Source: Bin80 sp965116685
Lineage (GTDB): Bacteria; Bacteroidota; Rhodothermia; Rhodothermales; Bin80
NCBI GenBank assembly: GCA_965116685.1
Contig: OZ220707.1
Coordinates: 3,534,001-3,598,000, forward strand
Direction of reading: 5' to 3'
Length of the DNA stretch: 64,000 nt
Shown: positions 48,263-56,191 of the stretch, one piece after another
Position numbering within the stretch: position 1 is the first letter of the stretch
How the letters are laid out: every line of letters begins with the position of its first letter
Notes under the pieces: generated by a model
What the model saw: the letters and a program-made list of their open reading frames with translations, nothing else
The model's database searches: none
Told to the model about the DNA's origin: nothing
Program-made: the position numbers and the translations under genes

Positions 48263-50617
48263 GTTAACCCAACTTCACATTTTGTAGTGATATAAAAATA
48301 CGGACTTCTGGCATTCCCATTTTGGGAGCATTTTTTTTGACCATCTACTCTGGATTGACCGAGTCGGGTTTAGTGTGGTTTCATCTCTTGTTTTTTCTCT
48401 TGATCGAAGGACCTATTTGTCCAGAACTCTCCCGACCAGAGATAGGGATCGTGTCTCCATCTGGCGTTTCTTTTCCCACCTGTAAGCGACTGGATTCCAT
48501 TTATGAGTCGGGGGGCTTTGAAGGAGTTTTCGGTGTATCGGAGAGAACCTGTCTGGTTCGGGTCGCATCGGGATCATAATGGAATCCCAGGATTTCGAAG
48601 ACCTGCTCCAATAACGGCGTCAGGCGCTGATCCACCTCCAGAATCAATGCGCGCGTTTGGCTCATGGGCAACCTGGTGGTGATCCGTTTGACCTCATTGA
48701 GCTTATTGCGGATCGTATCCCAGCTGGCATGGATCCCCGCTTTTTTGAGTTTGCTGCGAACCAGATGCGCCACATGATAGGCCAGCACCGTGATGAATAA
48801 ATGTCCCTCAATTCGTTCATCGTTACTGTGATAGAGGGGCCGTAATCCCAGATCCGACTTCATCGCCCGGAAGGTGTTTTCAATCTCTGTGAGCCGCCAG
48901 TAGGTCCGTGCCACCTTTTCCAGGGACCAGTCCACATGACTGTGGCGCAGAACATATCCACCGGCGGCCGACCACCGGTCTCGATGCACTTCCCGCTGGG
49001 TAAAGGTCACACGTTCGGCATGGTTCGTTTCCTCTTTTTTCGTGATCTCTACCTCGTACAGATGACTCACTTTCTTGTGTTTTTCTTGCAGCCGACCGGC
49101 CTTGCGAACGACCTTTTCATACGTTTTGAGACAGTTCGGCTTGGAAAGCCCTTCATGCAGCTTGGTCAGTGCCTCTTCATATTTCGTACATTTCGAGGCA
49201 AGGATCTGCTCCTCGGTAGCCTGCCGGGCTGCGCTGTGTACATACACGAATCGCTCCGGGGCTTTGAGCTCTTCCGATTCCCCTTGCTGCGCGTCCTCGT
49301 CCAGCAATTCCCAAGCCCGGATTTTAACGCCACCCGCCGTCTCAAACTCCTCCTGCGGCGCCTGGGTGGGCACTGCGGGGGAGGTTGTCCGCTGAACGCA
49401 GATCCAATTCATCTTCTTCTCTTTCAGGTATGCAAGGTTCTGCTCGGTTGCAATGCCCGCATCCATAATGACCGTCGGCGTTTCATCACTCAAGTTTTCA
49501 ATGGCCTGCCGGAGGGTTCCGGGTTCACTCACGTTGCCCGGCAAAATCTCCACATTGCGCGGGAAGCCCGAGGCGTCCAGGGTCAAGGCCAGCGAGACCA
49601 GAGGACAATCATCGCGCTTCTGCTTGCTATGTCCATATCGTAATAAATCTCCCTTTTCCGTACCATGGTAAAACACGTTGGTCAGGTCATAAAAAATGAT
49701 CGTCTCATGATCATCAAAGAATCCCTTGGTATTCCCATAGAGCTGATCCATGATCTCATGACGATGTTTGCATAACCAGTCAGAGGTCTCATACAATGTA
49801 TTGAGACACGGCATCTTTGTAGAAAGGAGCTCCAGGATACTGGACGTGTTGGCCATCCAGTGATGGGTCGCCCGCTCACTGCCGGGATGGAGCATGCGCC
49901 CGACCATGACGGCACAGGCAAGATGGACATGATTTTCCGGGACATTGAGCTGCCGCAGAATTTCGGGGAGTTTCAACTGCTGGATCGCTTCCATCGCCAG
50001 ACGCTCGCCCGCCACCGTGCGGGAGCCGGTATGTTCGATTTGATCGGGAAATACCTTGATGGACTCCACCGGGGGTTTGGCATAGATGTCAAATCCTTGC
50101 TTCAAGAGTCGGGTCACGAGGTCATCCACGGCATGCTGGAAGTCTTGGTCTTTTTCCGCAAAGGCCACGGTGGGTTGTCCTTTGAGTCGGGCAACGACCT
50201 CTCGGATCAGTTCGGGCCAATCGGATTTGGGGATCGAAAACTCCTGTCCGAGATTGAGGAGGGTTTTGTGTCGGCAGACGCCTTTGATGCGTTGAGATTG
50301 AAGCAGGAGAATGGTGCGGCGCTCTTGGCCATTTTTTCGAGTGTAGCGGTTGGCACGGATAAACATAATGGGATGCGCAATGGTGTAGGGAATTGGAACG
50401 GGGCATGGGTTCGCAGGTTCCAATCACTAAAATAATCACTACAATGGGGTTTTCCGTAAAACTCCACACAAAATGGTGCCAAAATGGCACAAAATTGGGC
50501 CGAGACGATGAAAAACAGGCCAAAAATGGTCACTATTGAGCCGTTTTGAGGAAAATGAACTCTGATTTTACTCCGAAATCAGTAACTTTTTAGGGCAAAA
50601 TGTGAAGATGGGTTAAC
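48263..50617 (-). mobile_element. IS1634-type element, second lineage
   Basis: The terminal inverted repeats are GTTAACCCAACTTCACATTT at 48263 and, read inward from 50617, GTTAACCCATCTTCACATTT, one mismatch in 20. The transposase is intact. No long direct repeat was found in the flanks by eye, unlike the IS1634 element at 11697-13628; the target duplication is unresolved. Confidence 0.85.
48501..50366 (-). CDS. IS1634-type transposase
   Basis: The 621-aa protein from ATG 50366 (MFIRANRYTRKNGQ) has the DDE pattern of the IS4 superfamily: ETIIFYDLTNVFYHG (Asp), TPTVIMDAGIATEQN (Asp), and RTYWRLTEIENTFRAMKSDL (Glu). The insertion between the second Asp and Glu is long, as is typical of IS1634/IS1549 members. 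It differs strongly from the 552-aa transposase at 11846. The frame is open throughout. The ORF extends to 50423, but the extra residues lack homology-like features. Confidence 0.9.
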   Translation of the reverse strand: MFIRANRYTRKNGQERRTILLLQSQRIKGVCRHKTLLNLGQEFSIPKSDWPELIREVVARLKGQPTVAFAEKDQDFQHAVDDLVTRLLKQGFDIYAKPPVESIKVFPDQIEHTGSRTVAGERLAMEAIQQLKLPEILRQLNVPENHVHLACAVMVGRMLHPGSERATHHWMANTSSILELLSTKMPCLNTLYETSDWLCKHRHEIMDQLYGNTKGFFDDHETIIFYDLTNVFYHGTEKGDLLRYGHSKQKRDDCPLVSLALTLDASGFPRNVEILPGNVSEPGTLRQAIENLSDETPTVIMDAGIATEQNLAYLKEKKMNWICVQRTTSPAVPTQAPQEEFETAGGVKIRAWELLDEDAQQGESEELKAPERFVYVHSAARQATEEQILASKCTKYEEALTKLHEGLSKPNCLKTYEKVVRKAGRLQEKHKKVSHLYEVEITKKEETNHAERVTFTQREVHRDRWSAAGGYVLRHSHVDWSLEKVARTYWRLTEIENTFRAMKSDLGLRPLYHSNDERIEGHLFITVLAYHVAHLVRSKLKKAGIHASWDTIRNKLNEVKRITTRLPMSQTRALILEVDQRLTPLLEQVFEILGFHYDPDATRTRQVLSDTPKTPSKPPDS

Positions 50618-50830
50618 CAGTGTATGTGAAAATTACACACTTTACATCGATATATCTTGTTGCGGGAATTCCATACAAGCAGTGCTACCTAATGCCAACG
50701 CGTTTTTGGGAGCCCCAGGTCTCTATGTCTCAAGGCTTTTCGAGAATGCGTTACAAAATAATGACAGAAGGAGGTAAAAAACTTGGCCAAAGTGTTGTAT
50801 CATTGAATGGCGTAATGCAATAATGTAATC

Positions 50831-51847
50831 ATGAGTGCAAAAGAAAATCCCAAAATGCGGGCTCTTGACCTCGCAATCAAAGAGATTGAGAAACAACATG
50901 GCAAAGGATCCATCATGAGGATGGGGGATTCCCCCCCTGTACAGGTGGAAGCCATCCCAACCGGATCCATAGCCTTGGATGCTGCACTAGGTGTGGGTGG
51001 CATACCCCGTGGACGAATTGTTGAGATCTTTGGCCCTGAATCGTCAGGCAAGACAACTTTGGCGACACATTGTCTTGCCGAGGCACAGAAATTGGGAGGG
51101 CAATGTGCATTTATTGATGCCGAGCATGCACTCGATCCATCCTATGCAGAGCAATTGGGTGTAGATATTGATCAGTTGCTCATATCGCAGCCCGACACAG
51201 GAGAACAGGCATTAAACATCTGCGAAACCCTGGTGCGCAGTGGTGCACTTGATCTCATCGTGATTGACTCGGTGGCAGCCTTGGTGCCTGCGGCTGAAAT
51301 TCAAGGGGATATGGGGGATAGTCATGTTGGCCTGCAAGCTCGCCTCATGAGCCAAGCCCTGAGAAAATTGGCAGGCATCATTAACCGATCAAATGTGGTT
51401 GTGGTTTTCATTAATCAGCTACGTGAAAAAATTGGGGTGATGTTTGGAAGCCCTGAGACGACGCCAGGTGGGAAAGCTCTGAAGTTTTACAGTTCAGTTC
51501 GGCTGGATATTCGCCGGATTGGTGCGATCAAGAGTGCCACCGAAGTAATTGGTAACCGAACGCGTGTCAAGGTAATCAAGAACAAGGTAGCGCCTCCGTT
51601 CCGTAACGCTGAATTTGATATCATCTACGGAGAGGGGATTTCATCTGTAGGGGAATTGGTTGACCTTGCGGTGGATATTGGTCTCATCACCAAGAGTGGT
51701 TCCTGGTATGGCTATGGAGACGAACGAATTGGTCAGGGACGGGATAATGCAAAAAACTGGCTCAGAGAAAATCCCGACGAGTACCAATCAATCAAGGTCG
51801 CCGTACGCGAGAATTTAGGTCTCAGTGTTCCCACAGAGAGTGCATAG
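50831..51847 (+). CDS. recA: Recombinase RecA
   Basis: RecA catalyses strand exchange and triggers the SOS response. The 338-aa product has Walker A GPESSGKTTLA, Walker B LDLIVIDSVAAL, the L1 region IQGDMGDSHVGLQARLMSQA, the L2/MAW motif INQLREKIGVMFGSPETTPGGKAL and a C-terminal domain ending PTESA. No Shine-Dalgarno is seen before the ATG. The IS1634-type element ends only ~210 bp upstream, so the promoter must lie between. A GTGTA...TACAC inverted repeat at about 50620-50640 is present there but is not a recognisable LexA box. Confidence 0.97.
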   Translation: MSAKENPKMRALDLAIKEIEKQHGKGSIMRMGDSPPVQVEAIPTGSIALDAALGVGGIPRGRIVEIFGPESSGKTTLATHCLAEAQKLGGQCAFIDAEHALDPSYAEQLGVDIDQLLISQPDTGEQALNICETLVRSGALDLIVIDSVAALVPAAEIQGDMGDSHVGLQARLMSQALRKLAGIINRSNVVVVFINQLREKIGVMFGSPETTPGGKALKFYSSVRLDIRRIGAIKSATEVIGNRTRVKVIKNKVAPPFRNAEFDIIYGEGISSVGELVDLAVDIGLITKSGSWYGYGDERIGQGRDNAKNWLRENPDEYQSIKVAVRENLGLSVPTESA

Positions 51848-52141
51848 CGACTGTCATTCTCCCGAAAGAGCGCCCATGCTCAATCAGTACCAGATGTGGG
51901 CATCCTGGGGTGGGTCCTTTTGTTCCTGCCTTAGCCAAGGTTCATGAATGTGCTGTGAGGCGGGTGAACACAAAACTGGCAGTCCCGATGAACCAAAGAT
52001 TTCTGATGTCTGTGATGCAGAGGAGTCCAGTCTTAAGCTTATTGGGGTGGATTAGACGTGGGGGGCTAGATGTCCTCTGCGCGGCCAATGAATACAAGGT
52101 TTCTGATTCTTGAAGAGCATACAAGGGTATTCGTGGGAATG

Positions 52142-52588
52142 TTAGTTCGGTTCATCAATAATATGCTGAATCCGCGATGCGATTGCACTTCGTATATGGC
52201 CAATGGCATTGATTGACTCTTGAACTGTATGAAGATCAAACTCGCTAGCTATTGCCCATTCCTCATCTTTATCATTGGAGGTTATCTTCAGACCAACAAT
52301 TCCTTTTTCTCTTTCACGAGCTTCATCAATTGCATTTTGCAAATATTCCTCCCAGTTAGATAAAGCTGACAGGAATCTAGTCAGTGGGTCTCGTGGTTTT
52401 CCAGTTCCGGGATCAATAACGTTGATATATCCTCCTTCCATTATTGCATCCAACATCGCCATTAAAGCGATGTGCGTTGTCTGCAATATCAAATCATGAT
52501 CGATCTTTCCTTCATTTAGAGTAAGTAAGTCATCTAGATTCGCCCCGGGCAGCAGAGGTTTGCCCGGGATGTCATCATTTTTTCTCAT
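52142..52588 (-). CDS. Hypothetical 148-aa protein
   Basis: No family is recognised. The soluble, acidic, mostly helical protein starts MRKNDDIPGKPLLPGANLDD and contains LTRFLSALSNWEEYLQNAIDEAR, which looks amphipathic. It lies directly after a 62-aa membrane protein ORF whose TAA overlaps its ATG (TAATG), and AAAGGGAGAG precedes it, giving a good ribosome site. The 294-bp stretch between it and recA holds no gene I can support. Confidence 0.55.
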   Translation of the reverse strand: MRKNDDIPGKPLLPGANLDDLLTLNEGKIDHDLILQTTHIALMAMLDAIMEGGYINVIDPGTGKPRDPLTRFLSALSNWEEYLQNAIDEAREREKGIVGLKITSNDKDEEWAIASEFDLHTVQESINAIGHIRSAIASRIQHIIDEPN

Positions 52589-52776
52589 TAGTTCTCTCCC
52601 TTTCTATAGCCACAGACTCCAAGGTGGTTGCCAGTTTCAACAAAGTGGGTTTTGCAAAGAGCCTTCATTGGCATGCTGATCACCTCAATTTTATCTCCCC
52701 CCAAAACATACAACAAAATGAGCAGAATCAAGCCCAAGTATGTGCATATGTAAACCTGCTTGAATTTTGCATGCAT
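52588..52776 (-). CDS. Small single-pass membrane protein, hypothetical
   Basis: A 62-aa ORF (MHAKFKQVYICTYLGLILLI) has one hydrophobic segment near the N-terminus and three cysteines plus histidines in the C-terminal part (ALCKTHFVETGNHLGVCGY), possibly metal-binding. The stop overlaps the start of the next gene, which is the main reason to believe it is real. Function unknown. Confidence 0.4.
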   Translation of the reverse strand: MHAKFKQVYICTYLGLILLILLYVLGGDKIEVISMPMKALCKTHFVETGNHLGVCGYRKGEN

Positions 52777-52796
52777 ATTCCGACCATCTGGTCACC

Positions 52797-52843
52797 GCTC
52801 ATCGCCCCCGCTCATCGCCCCCGCTCATCGCCCCCGCTCATCG
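52797..52843. repeat. 13-bp tandem repeat, about 3.6 copies
   Basis: The unit GCTCATCGCCCCC is repeated from 52797. The fourth copy breaks after GCTCATCG. It lies in the intergenic region between divergent transcription units. Confidence 0.95.
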
Positions 52844-52961
52844 ATACCTGTTTCGAGGCAAAGGTCGAATACACAATTAGAATCTGGCCCAGTAGGAATC
52901 GTTTTCGACGACCAGAAGGCGGTTAAATTCTCCCATCCCTGAACATTTTCATTAAAAAATA

Positions 52962-52985
52962 TGTTTATATAAATGTCTGTTTATA
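52962..52985 (+). promoter_or_regulatory. Candidate ArsR/SahR-type operator
   Basis: TGTTTATA occurs twice (52962-52969 and 52978-52985), and the first overlaps the perfect palindrome TTTATATAAA (52964-52973). It sits just upstream of the ORF that encodes an ArsR repressor, so self-regulation is plausible. Not proven. Confidence 0.35.
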
Positions 52986-52995
52986 ATGAGGCCTG

Positions 52996-54876
52996 ATGAA
53001 CGCGTGTCAAAGGTTACTGATTGGTGCTATGAAGGCGGCTGGCGAGCCGAATCGGCTGCGCATTCTTGTGTTGTTGCGTTGTGGTGACCTTGCCGTTGGT
53101 GAACTGGCACAAATTCTCAATCAAAGTCAACCTCGTCTATCACATCATCTAAAGACATTGGCACAGGCAGGATTGGTTGAACGGCTACCTGAAGGATCTT
53201 GGGTATTTTATCGAATCCAAAGTAAAGGCTGGGCCGGAAGGCTACTGCAGGGACTCTTCTCTGAATTAGAGATGAATAGTGATCCATTCACCTCCGACCT
53301 TAAAGCCCTGCAGCGGGTCCGTGCAACTCGTGCAAAATCAGCAGCATCCTATTTCTCAGGAATCGCCGAAGATTGGGATCGGTTGCGGGCACTGCATTAT
53401 CCCGACGCAGCAATTGAACGGGCCATTCTTGATCATATTGGGACACGCCAATTCGAGCGGGTCATTGATCTTGGGACGGGTACCGGGCGGATGCTAATTC
53501 TGCTTTCCCCGTATACGCAGGAAGCCGAGGGCCTTGATCTCTCTCATCATATGCTGACCGTTGCACGGGCAAACCTCAACCGAGCGGGAACAAGAAATGC
53601 ACGTGTTCGCCAAGGTGATGCCACGAATACCCCTTTCGAGAGTGACAGTGCTGATTTTGTTATCGTGCATCAAGTGTTGCACTATCTTGAAAAACCCGAG
53701 GATGTAATCACAGAGGCAGCACGCATTCTCAAACCCGGAGGGCAACTTCTTGTCGTTGATTTTGCCCCGCATGAACTCGAGTTTTTGCGTGAATCCCAAG
53801 GACACTATCGGCTTGGAATTTCCGAAGATGATATGTTGCAATGGGCGGAAGCAGCCGGGTTTTCCGTGCAGGTGGAAAAATTTGACGCACCTGCCTCACT
53901 TGATCAGGGCATCAGCGTTCTCATTTGGACAGCGACTTGGCATGCTAGTCCACCAAGAGGCTACAGTGTGAATAAACTCGCCGTTGCGGAGCAGCAATCG
54001 AAACCGCCCCCCAACGTTTCATTCGAATTCTTTCCACCGAAAACGGATAAGATGGAGGCCAAGCTCTGGGAATCGGTTGCACGCCTGACACCGATGGCGC
54101 CGCGCTTTGTGTCTGTAACTTATGGAGCTGGCGGCTCTACACGGAGTCGAACGCAAAGGATTGTTACTAAAATCGCACAGGATACTCCGCTTTTGCCGGC
54201 CGCACATCTCACCTGTGTGAGCGCAACCAGGGAAGAAGTATTAGAGGTTGCAGTCGATTTATGGCAAGCGGGCATACGTCACCTGGTGGCATTGCGAGGC
54301 GATCCCCCCGAAGGCATAGGCACAAAGTTCGAGCAACATCCAGGAGGTTTTCGCAACAGCATTGAATTGATTGAGGGGATTCGAGCACATGAGATCGAAC
54401 CCGGCGCGAGATTTGAAGTCAGCGTTTCCTGCTATCCAGAGCAACATCCCCATAGTCGGGGCTGGGGCCAGGATATCGCGTTTTTGAGAGCCAAACAGGA
54501 TGCCGGCGCTGACCGTGCGATTACACAATTTTTCTTTGAGCCAGAGATTTACCTAGCCTTTCTTGACCGTGCACGGGCGGGTGGAGTGACCATGCCGATT
54601 GTACCCGGTATTATGCTGCAACCAAACTTCAAAGGCATGAAACGTATTGCAGATCTCTGTCAGGTCAAGTTGCCGGACTGGCTGCATGAGCTTTACGAGG
54701 GGACCGATGAAGATACAGCAACGTGTGAGTTCATTACGGCGAATGTAGCCGCCGAACTCTGCCACAAGCTATCAGAGCAAGGCGTGAATGAGTTTCATTT
54801 TTACACACTTAATCGCGCGAGCCTGGCACTGTCTACCTGTCGATTGCTTGGACTGAAACCGCAGGCGATGGTGTAA
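52996..54876 (+). CDS. metF: Fusion: ArsR regulator + SAM-dependent methyltransferase + methylenetetrahydrofolate reductase (MetF)
   Basis: One 626-codon frame. Residues 5-90 form an ArsR winged helix (LAVGELAQILNQSQPRLSHH is the recognition region). Residues 110-310 form a class I methyltransferase (VIDLGTGTGRM at 156-166, ILKPGGQLLVVDF). After a ~30-residue linker, residues 340-626 are MetF (VSFEFFPPKTDKM, VTYGAGGSTR, HLTCVSATREEV, FYTLNRASLAL), which reduces methylene- to methyl-THF with FAD. ArsR-methyltransferase proteins next to metF/metH are known; a covalent join to MetF is unusual. An AAGAGG followed 7 bp later by an in-frame GTG at 53968 could also give separate MetF. metH genes follow. 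Confidence 0.88.
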   Translation: MNACQRLLIGAMKAAGEPNRLRILVLLRCGDLAVGELAQILNQSQPRLSHHLKTLAQAGLVERLPEGSWVFYRIQSKGWAGRLLQGLFSELEMNSDPFTSDLKALQRVRATRAKSAASYFSGIAEDWDRLRALHYPDAAIERAILDHIGTRQFERVIDLGTGTGRMLILLSPYTQEAEGLDLSHHMLTVARANLNRAGTRNARVRQGDATNTPFESDSADFVIVHQVLHYLEKPEDVITEAARILKPGGQLLVVDFAPHELEFLRESQGHYRLGISEDDMLQWAEAAGFSVQVEKFDAPASLDQGISVLIWTATWHASPPRGYSVNKLAVAEQQSKPPPNVSFEFFPPKTDKMEAKLWESVARLTPMAPRFVSVTYGAGGSTRSRTQRIVTKIAQDTPLLPAAHLTCVSATREEVLEVAVDLWQAGIRHLVALRGDPPEGIGTKFEQHPGGFRNSIELIEGIRAHEIEPGARFEVSVSCYPEQHPHSRGWGQDIAFLRAKQDAGADRAITQFFFEPEIYLAFLDRARAGGVTMPIVPGIMLQPNFKGMKRIADLCQVKLPDWLHELYEGTDEDTATCEFITANVAAELCHKLSEQGVNEFHFYTLNRASLALSTCRLLGLKPQAMV

Positions 54877-55019
54877 TAGGGCCATGGAAAGCTCTTGTTC
54901 ATTACTGGACTTGTCTTGTCAATGCACTGCTCCGGCAGTGCTCTTTAGGGTTCATTCATGATGCCGTCAAGGGGAACAGGCTTCACTATGCTCATTTATG
55001 CAACCGTCGCCAAAGCTTG

Positions 55020-56096
55020 ATGACCAATCGCCAAGACCGTATTAATGAGCTCTACTTGGCTGTCAAGCAGCGCATATTGCTACTTGATGGTTGTTGGGGT
55101 GCGATGTTCCAAAGAATGGGACTGGACGAAGAGGATTATCGTGGGTCACGGTTCTCCAGAGAAGAATACCCGGTTCCCATGAAAGGCAATAGTGATGTTC
55201 TATGCTTAACACGACCGGAACGCGTGACGAAATTGCATGACGCTTATTTTGCGGCCGGAGCGGATATCTCAGAAACGAATACGTTCTCTGCGACAACCAT
55301 TGTGCAGGATGATTACACACTCGATCTTCAGTCAGTCATTGACATCAATTATCAAGGTGCAAAACTTGCCCGCGCATCGGCAGATAAGTGGACCCAAAAA
55401 GAGCCACAGAAGCCGCGCTTCGTCGCAGGCTCCATCGGGCCGCTGAACAAGATGCTCTCCATGAGCTCAGATGTAAATGATCCCGGTGCACGGGAAGTGA
55501 CATTTGACCAAGTCTATCAAGCGTATCGTGAACAAATCGAAGCTCTGAATAGAGGTGGAGTACATCTCTATTTGATTGAGACGATCACCGATACACTGAA
55601 CTGCAAAGCAGCAATCAAAGCGATCATTGATCTCGAAGCAGAGGGCCTTGAAAAGCTACCAGTCTGGATTTCCGGGACCATTACGGACCGGTCGGGGCGT
55701 ACCCTGTCGGGTCAAACGGTTGAAGCATTTTGGCATTCGGTACGTCACGTAAAACCATTTGCAGTGGGGTTTAATTGTGCACTTGGTGCCGATTTAATGC
55801 GTCCGCATATTGCCGCCATGTCCCGTGTTGCGGATACCTTGGTTGCCGCATACCCGAATGCCGGGCTACCCAACGAGATGGGGCAGTATGAGGAGTCACC
55901 ACAGGAGACCGCAGACGAAGTTGGTAAATGGGCTCGAGATGGCATTGTGAATATTCTCGGGGGATGTTGTGGCACCACTCCAGATCATATTTGTGCAATC
56001 GCGGAAGCGATAGAAGGTTTGCAGCCGCGAAGCCCAGTCGAAAGTGCGAATACATTGCGACTTGCGGGCCTGGAATCTTTTGAATTGGCGAGCTAA
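55020..56096 (+). CDS. metH: Methionine synthase, homocysteine-binding subunit (split MetH N-terminal module)
   Basis: The 358-aa protein matches the homocysteine S-methyltransferase module of cobalamin-dependent MetH: LLLDGCWGAMFQ, DISETNTFSAT, and the zinc ligands Cys in AVGFNCALG and the pair in NILGGCCGTTPDH. The ATG at 55020 is preferred; an upstream TTG at 55017 is in frame. It ends before the pterin-binding domain, which begins in the next gene 95 bp downstream. The two must act together to transfer methyl from cobalamin to homocysteine. It is separated from metF by 143 bp. Confidence 0.92.
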   Translation: MTNRQDRINELYLAVKQRILLLDGCWGAMFQRMGLDEEDYRGSRFSREEYPVPMKGNSDVLCLTRPERVTKLHDAYFAAGADISETNTFSATTIVQDDYTLDLQSVIDINYQGAKLARASADKWTQKEPQKPRFVAGSIGPLNKMLSMSSDVNDPGAREVTFDQVYQAYREQIEALNRGGVHLYLIETITDTLNCKAAIKAIIDLEAEGLEKLPVWISGTITDRSGRTLSGQTVEAFWHSVRHVKPFAVGFNCALGADLMRPHIAAMSRVADTLVAAYPNAGLPNEMGQYEESPQETADEVGKWARDGIVNILGGCCGTTPDHICAIAEAIEGLQPRSPVESANTLRLAGLESFELAS

Positions 56097-56191
56097 ACCG
56101 AGGAGCAAAAGGGATTTATGGCCAACAGGGTGCCCCATACCGATTATTGTAATCTCAAGAGATTCTGGACAAATAAAGGTCCAGATAAGGA

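Noticed and set aside
50620..50640. LexA/SOS box upstream of recA
   Set aside because: The GTGTA...TACAC repeat does not match a known LexA consensus, and its spacing is not convincing.
52797..52843. Possible CRISPR-like array
   Set aside because: The units are 13 bp and directly tandem with no spacers. No cas genes are in the window.
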